From contig NZ_WWER01000006.1 of the NCBI RefSeq assembly GCF_009857885.1, positions 291,978 to 355,977 of the forward strand: a stretch of DNA of 64,000 nucleotides, given 5' to 3'. This document shows positions 60,555 through 64,000 of the stretch, one piece after another. A model generated the notes under the pieces. It worked only from the letters and a program-made list of their open reading frames with translations. It had not been told where the DNA came from and ran no database searches. The position numbers were made by a program, and so were the translations under genes. This DNA is from Pusillimonas sp. TS35 (lineage in GTDB: Bacteria; Pseudomonadota; Gammaproteobacteria; Burkholderiales; Burkholderiaceae_B). Numbering within the stretch: position 1 is the first letter of the stretch; each line of letters begins with the position of its first letter.

Positions 60555-61499
60555 CTATTGGTTGGCGGGCATTCTCTCGGCAATATCCAACATTCTCATT
60601 TCCTCCAGCACCACTTTGAGCACCGCCCGTGACGCGTTGGATAAGGGGTGTTTCCGCGTGGCGTCTACAAACGCAGTCTGTCGCAAACCTGGTTCTTTAA
60701 TGGGAGCCATCGCGAGGGCGCCAGCCCGTATTTCATCCGCCACCGCATGGTACGGCAGCAGACTATATACGTCGCAGTGAAGCACGACTTCTCTGATCAG
60801 CGTACCACTGGTCGCTTCGAGCACCACGTTCAGCGTCAGCCCGCGTCGGCTACAGATCTCATCAAGGTATGAGCGCATGCCGTTCGGGCGCGCCGGCAAC
60901 ACGAGGGGCAAGCTCGACATCGCGCTCAAGCGTACCGGCTGCCTACCCAGCGCGGGAGCGCCCGCCCTGCCTACCAGGTGCAGAGGAGCACTGAACACGG
61001 CTTCGCGAGCATCACGCTGCTTTGGGCGGTAGCGGTTGAAGATCCCGATATCCGCGCGGCCATCAGCCAGCATATTCTCGACTTCGCCGCTGTAGGCCTC
61101 GATGGCTTTCAGCCGGATGTCCGGGTAAGCCAACAGTACCCGCGATAGCACTCGGCTTATCAGCGGGCGCGACAAACCGGGCAGGACACCAATCGTCACG
61201 CTTCCGGCCGGACGATCACGCTGGGCCAGGACATCATCCACCAACTGCCCCGCGGTCTGGATCATGATCTGCGCGCGTGGAAGGATTGTGTACCCGATTT
61301 CTGTGAGCGACACGCCCCGGCCCGTGCGATGGAACAGCCTGCAACCCAGTAGTGACTCCAGTTGCGAAACTTGCCGGCTGAGCGCCGATTGCGCCATGCC
61401 AAGCGTGCTGGCTGCACTGCTGAGGCTGCCATGTTCGGCAGCGGCGATGAAGCAGCGAATGCTTTTCAGGTCGAGCAGTGGGCTATCTAAATTATGCAT
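60555..61499 (-). CDS. LysR-family transcriptional regulator
   Basis: 314 residues. The N-terminal segment (LDLKSIRCFIAAAEHGSLSSAASTLGMAQSALSRQVSQLESLLGCRLFHRTGRGVSLTEIG) is a clear LysR helix-turn-helix, and the NAC/Cbl-like effector lobes follow. It is divergent from the CoA-transferase and Bug genes with an 85-nt spacer, so it probably regulates that module. Confidence 0.93.
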   Translation of the reverse strand: MHNLDSPLLDLKSIRCFIAAAEHGSLSSAASTLGMAQSALSRQVSQLESLLGCRLFHRTGRGVSLTEIGYTILPRAQIMIQTAGQLVDDVLAQRDRPAGSVTIGVLPGLSRPLISRVLSRVLLAYPDIRLKAIEAYSGEVENMLADGRADIGIFNRYRPKQRDAREAVFSAPLHLVGRAGAPALGRQPVRLSAMSSLPLVLPARPNGMRSYLDEICSRRGLTLNVVLEATSGTLIREVVLHCDVYSLLPYHAVADEIRAGALAMAPIKEPGLRQTAFVDATRKHPLSNASRAVLKVVLEEMRMLDIAERMPANQ

Positions 61500-61584
61500 G
61501 ACTGATATCCAGGGTATGCAGGTTCCAGCGTATAGCTGGCTTACTTATACTCGATGAACCGATTATTCCACTGAAGTGATAACC

Positions 61585-62805
61585 ATGTCCGCCATGCACG
61601 ATCCATCCACGTTCTCAGGACCTTTGAAGGGTCTTCGCGTACTCGATCTGTCTACGGTATATGCAGGGCCGTTCGCGGCAACCATGCTCGGCGACTTTGG
61701 TGCTGATGTGCTGAAAGTTGAACTGCCGGGCTCCGGCGACTCGCTGCGCAACCTACCACCCCACAAGGCGGGTATACCGCTCTGGTGGAAGGTGACAAAC
61801 CGCAACAAGCGCGGCATTACCATCGATCTACGCAAGCCGGAAGGCCGTGCTCTATTGGGCCGACTGCTGCCCGACTATGACGTTGTTGTCGAGAATTTCC
61901 GGCCCGGCAAATTGGACGGCTGGGGCATTACCAAAGATTGGATGCATGAGATCAATCCCGGCCTGACGATTCTGCGAGTCACGGGGTTCGGGCAGACCGG
62001 CCCGTACAGTCATCGACCTGGCTTCGCACGGGTATTCGAAGCGATGACTGGCTTCACGAACATCTGTGGTGAGGCGGAGGGCCCGCCTTTGCATCTCGGT
62101 TTTCCGATCGCGGATGCGGTTGCGGGCCTGTTCGGCGCAGTCGGCGTATTGGCTGCCTTGTATCAGCGTCACGCGAATGGGGTGGCGAAAGGCGAGGAGA
62201 TCGATTGTTCGTTGATGGAATCCATGTTCAGAATCATGGAATTCCTGCCCATCGAGTATGACCAGTTGGGCATCGTACGGCAACGTTCGGGCAGCTTCAG
62301 CCAGTATGCGGCACCCGGGAACATCTACATGACGCGCGATGGGAAGTGGGCATCGATTGCCGCGTCCACCCAAAGCATTTACGAACGCCTATGCCGGGCG
62401 CTTGAGCGGCCGGATCTGATTGCTGACGAACGGTTTCTGGATAATCCACGCCGGGTGACAAACCGGCTGCCTCTCGATGCAATCATCCGTAGCGAAGTCG
62501 CCAAGCATGCGTTGGATGAGTTAAGCGTCAGGCTCGATGAAAACGAAGTGGGATTCAGCCCAATCTACGATATTGCCGATATCTTTGACGATCCGCATTT
62601 CGCCGCTCGCAACGCGTTGGTCGGCGTGCCGGACGGGGAGCTCGGTATGGTGCGCATGCAGAATGTCGCGCCAGTATTCAAGAATTCACCGGGCTCAGTG
62701 CGGCACGCCGGGCCGTCACTCGGACAGCACAACGATGAAGTCCTGCGGTCGCTGGGATTGGGGCATGAGGACATTGCGGCGTTGAAAGAAGCGGGCGTTA
62801 TCTGA
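61585..62805 (+). CDS. Family III acyl-CoA transferase (CaiB/BaiF type), second copy
   Basis: 406 residues from ATG 61585; a GTG at 61576 is also possible. Family signatures are KGLRVLDLSTVYAGPFAATMLGDFGADVLKVELPG, RGITIDLRKPEGR, DVVVENFRPGKLDGWGI and RVTGFGQTGPYSHRPGFARVFEAMTGF. It belongs to the same enzyme type as 1291-2556, but the two differ widely outside motifs, so they are not a recent duplication. Together with a LysR regulator and a Bug receptor it makes a compact acid-uptake and activation module. Confidence 0.92.
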   Translation: MSAMHDPSTFSGPLKGLRVLDLSTVYAGPFAATMLGDFGADVLKVELPGSGDSLRNLPPHKAGIPLWWKVTNRNKRGITIDLRKPEGRALLGRLLPDYDVVVENFRPGKLDGWGITKDWMHEINPGLTILRVTGFGQTGPYSHRPGFARVFEAMTGFTNICGEAEGPPLHLGFPIADAVAGLFGAVGVLAALYQRHANGVAKGEEIDCSLMESMFRIMEFLPIEYDQLGIVRQRSGSFSQYAAPGNIYMTRDGKWASIAASTQSIYERLCRALERPDLIADERFLDNPRRVTNRLPLDAIIRSEVAKHALDELSVRLDENEVGFSPIYDIADIFDDPHFAARNALVGVPDGELGMVRMQNVAPVFKNSPGSVRHAGPSLGQHNDEVLRSLGLGHEDIAALKEAGVI

Positions 62806-62848
62806 AACGAACCATTGTTAGGCGACATGTATGAGAGGAGACAGAAAA

Positions 62849-63817
62849 ATGAAAGTGCTTGCGAAGTGGATGGCGGCCGGCATAATCGCCGTCGCCTGTG
62901 GATCCCCTGCGTGGTCCGCCTATCCGGATAAACCCATCACCATGATCATTGGATATCCGCCGGGCCAGGCAACGGACATTGTGGGCAGGCTGGTGGCGGA
63001 GAAACTAGCCCAGAAGCTGGGTCAGCCCATTATCGTAGAGAACAAGCCCGGCCAGGGAGCCAGCCTGGCCCTCGCCCACCTGGCAAAGGCAAATCCTGAC
63101 GGCTACACGATGGTTCTGTCCGCGACCGCTGCTTATGTGACTAACCCCCATTTATACAAGTCAGTCGGTTACGACACCTTAAAGGATTTCACACCCATCG
63201 GCACCCTGATCGATTTTCCGCTTGTGATGGTTGCGCGCCCGGATGCGCCTTTCAGTGATTTCAAAGGCTTTCTGGAATATGCCAAGGCTCACCCCGGCGA
63301 GCTTGATCACACATCGTCGGGCAGTGGCACGCTTTCCCATCTGGGGATGGAGTTACTGCAGCGGGAAACCGGCACGGACCTCGTGCACGTGCCGTATAAG
63401 GGCAGTGCACGAGCCATGACAGACATCGCAGCAAGCAATGTTGATGTCGGCATGGAGACCGTCACGGTGACCAAACCTTTTATCAATTCGGGTCGCTTGA
63501 AACTGCTGGCCGTGACCGTGCCCAAACGGCTGGACTTGTTTCCCGACACCCCCACTCTTGATGAAATGGGGCTCAAGGGCTTCGAGGTGGCCGCTTGGCT
63601 GGGCATGGTTTTCCCTGCGAACACGCCCCTTGCGTATGTCAAGGCGATCAACCAACCACTACAGGCAATCCTGCGAGACCCTGATGTGGCAGCGAAGCTC
63701 GAATCCCTCGGCGCCTTGCCACGACCCTCAAGCCCCGAGGCCTTCGCTGAGCTTCTCAAGCGCGAATATACGACTTGGGGCGAGATCGTAAAGCAATCTG
63801 GCGCAAAGGTGGATTAG
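62849..63817 (+). CDS. Bug-family periplasmic solute receptor
   Basis: 322 residues from ATG 62849 after AGAGGAGAC. The signal peptide (MKVLAKWMAAGIIAVACGSPAWS) precedes YPDKPITMIIGYPPGQATDIVGRL, GQPIIVENKPGQGASLALAHL, HTSSGSGTLSHLGMELL and HVPYKGSARAMTDI. It follows the CoA-transferase by 43 nt and so should bind that enzyme's substrate. Third Bug gene in this window. Confidence 0.93.
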   Translation: MKVLAKWMAAGIIAVACGSPAWSAYPDKPITMIIGYPPGQATDIVGRLVAEKLAQKLGQPIIVENKPGQGASLALAHLAKANPDGYTMVLSATAAYVTNPHLYKSVGYDTLKDFTPIGTLIDFPLVMVARPDAPFSDFKGFLEYAKAHPGELDHTSSGSGTLSHLGMELLQRETGTDLVHVPYKGSARAMTDIAASNVDVGMETVTVTKPFINSGRLKLLAVTVPKRLDLFPDTPTLDEMGLKGFEVAAWLGMVFPANTPLAYVKAINQPLQAILRDPDVAAKLESLGALPRPSSPEAFAELLKREYTTWGEIVKQSGAKVD

Positions 63818-63873
63818 CAACCATCCTCGCCCCGCCCCTATCCTCAACCTCATCCGCAACGACAGAATCAGCC

Positions 63874-64000
63874 TGAATCGAACCGGAAATCGCGGAGGCT
63901 GTTGGGTTAAAGTAAAACAGGTTCCTCAGCCGGTGCTGCAAGTTGTCGATAGTATCGCTCTTCGGCTTCGGCCGGCGGGATATCACCGATCGAGCCCAGC
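63874..64000 (-). mobile_element. End of an IS3-family insertion sequence
   Basis: The terminal sequence TGAATCGAACCGGAAATC starts near 63874 and has the TGAAxCG..CCGG look of an IS3-group inverted repeat. It is followed inward by the transposase C-terminus. The element runs beyond the window, so the other end and the target duplication cannot be seen. Confidence 0.6.
63907..64000 (-). CDS. IS3-family transposase (OrfB), C-terminal end only
   Basis: The minus-strand frame reads LGSIGDIPPAEAEERYYRQL, then ends EEPVLL-stop at 63907-63909. This matches the C-terminal end of integrase-core transposases of the IS3 family (GxIPPAEAExxYY). It carries no catalytic residue in this window. Intact or not cannot be judged. 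Confidence 0.7.
   Translation of the reverse strand, partial: LGSIGDIPPAEAEERYYRQLAAPAEEPVLL

Noticed and set aside
1..64000. CRISPR arrays
   Set aside because: No regularly spaced repeat series and no cas genes were seen.

Overview
The window looks like chromosome from a GC-rich betaproteobacterium, most likely family Alcaligenaceae (Bordetella/Achromobacter/Pusillimonas group). The reasons are three Bug-type periplasmic receptors (tripartite tricarboxylate transport family), each beside acyl-CoA genes and a regulator, the gloB-methyltransferase-rnhA-(RND)-dnaQ order, and a homodimeric pyruvate dehydrogenase E1 paired with an Lrp-type regulator. This is inferred from gene content; no rRNA or marker phylogeny was available.

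Layout. 1-6593: a carboxylic-acid catabolic locus. A CoA-transferase and a biotin carboxylase (cut by the window edge) are divergent from a Bug receptor, a stand-alone biotin carrier and a carboxyltransferase, with a GntR regulator behind; TCAACT/AGTTGA elements occur in both control regions. 6720-9955: homodimeric 2-oxoacid dehydrogenase E1 and a divergent Lrp regulator. 10006-23523: housekeeping genes (membrane hydrolase, I78 inhibitor lipoprotein, trhO, a glutathione transferase-like gene, fabI, mltD, gloB, methyltransferase, rnhA, dnaQ), with an RND efflux pair between rnhA and dnaQ. 23511-31427: LysR regulator, two FAD amine/amino-acid oxidoreductases, a RidA protein and a four-gene polyamine-type ABC importer, which together look like one pathway for uptake and oxidative deamination of an amine, D-amino acid or opine.

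31706-48954 is a 17.2-kb genomic island in the 3' end of tRNA-Val(CAC), bounded by 53-bp direct repeats. Just inside each end is a further identical 22-bp element (likely integrase arm sites). The island carries a tyrosine integrase, a small HTH protein, a RepA-like ATPase, a second recombinase with an orphan core-binding domain, several unknown or membrane proteins, and a tightly coupled four-gene minus-strand operon: C5 DNA methyltransferase, DUF262 protein, Z1 ATPase and PD-(D/E)XK (DUF4420) protein. This operon is the best candidate for an unusual restriction/anti-phage system. No relaxase, type IV secretion or phage structural genes were seen.

49018-64000: acyl-CoA dehydrogenase, LysR, acyl-CoA synthetase and a Bug receptor; a major-facilitator transporter; a zinc-ribbon mini-protein; a secreted unknown protein and a CapA-like enzyme; a queuosine-precursor transporter preceded by a probable preQ1-I riboswitch; a TauD/TfdA dioxygenase; IclR and LysR regulators; and a second CoA-transferase plus Bug module. 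The window ends inside an IS3-family insertion sequence.
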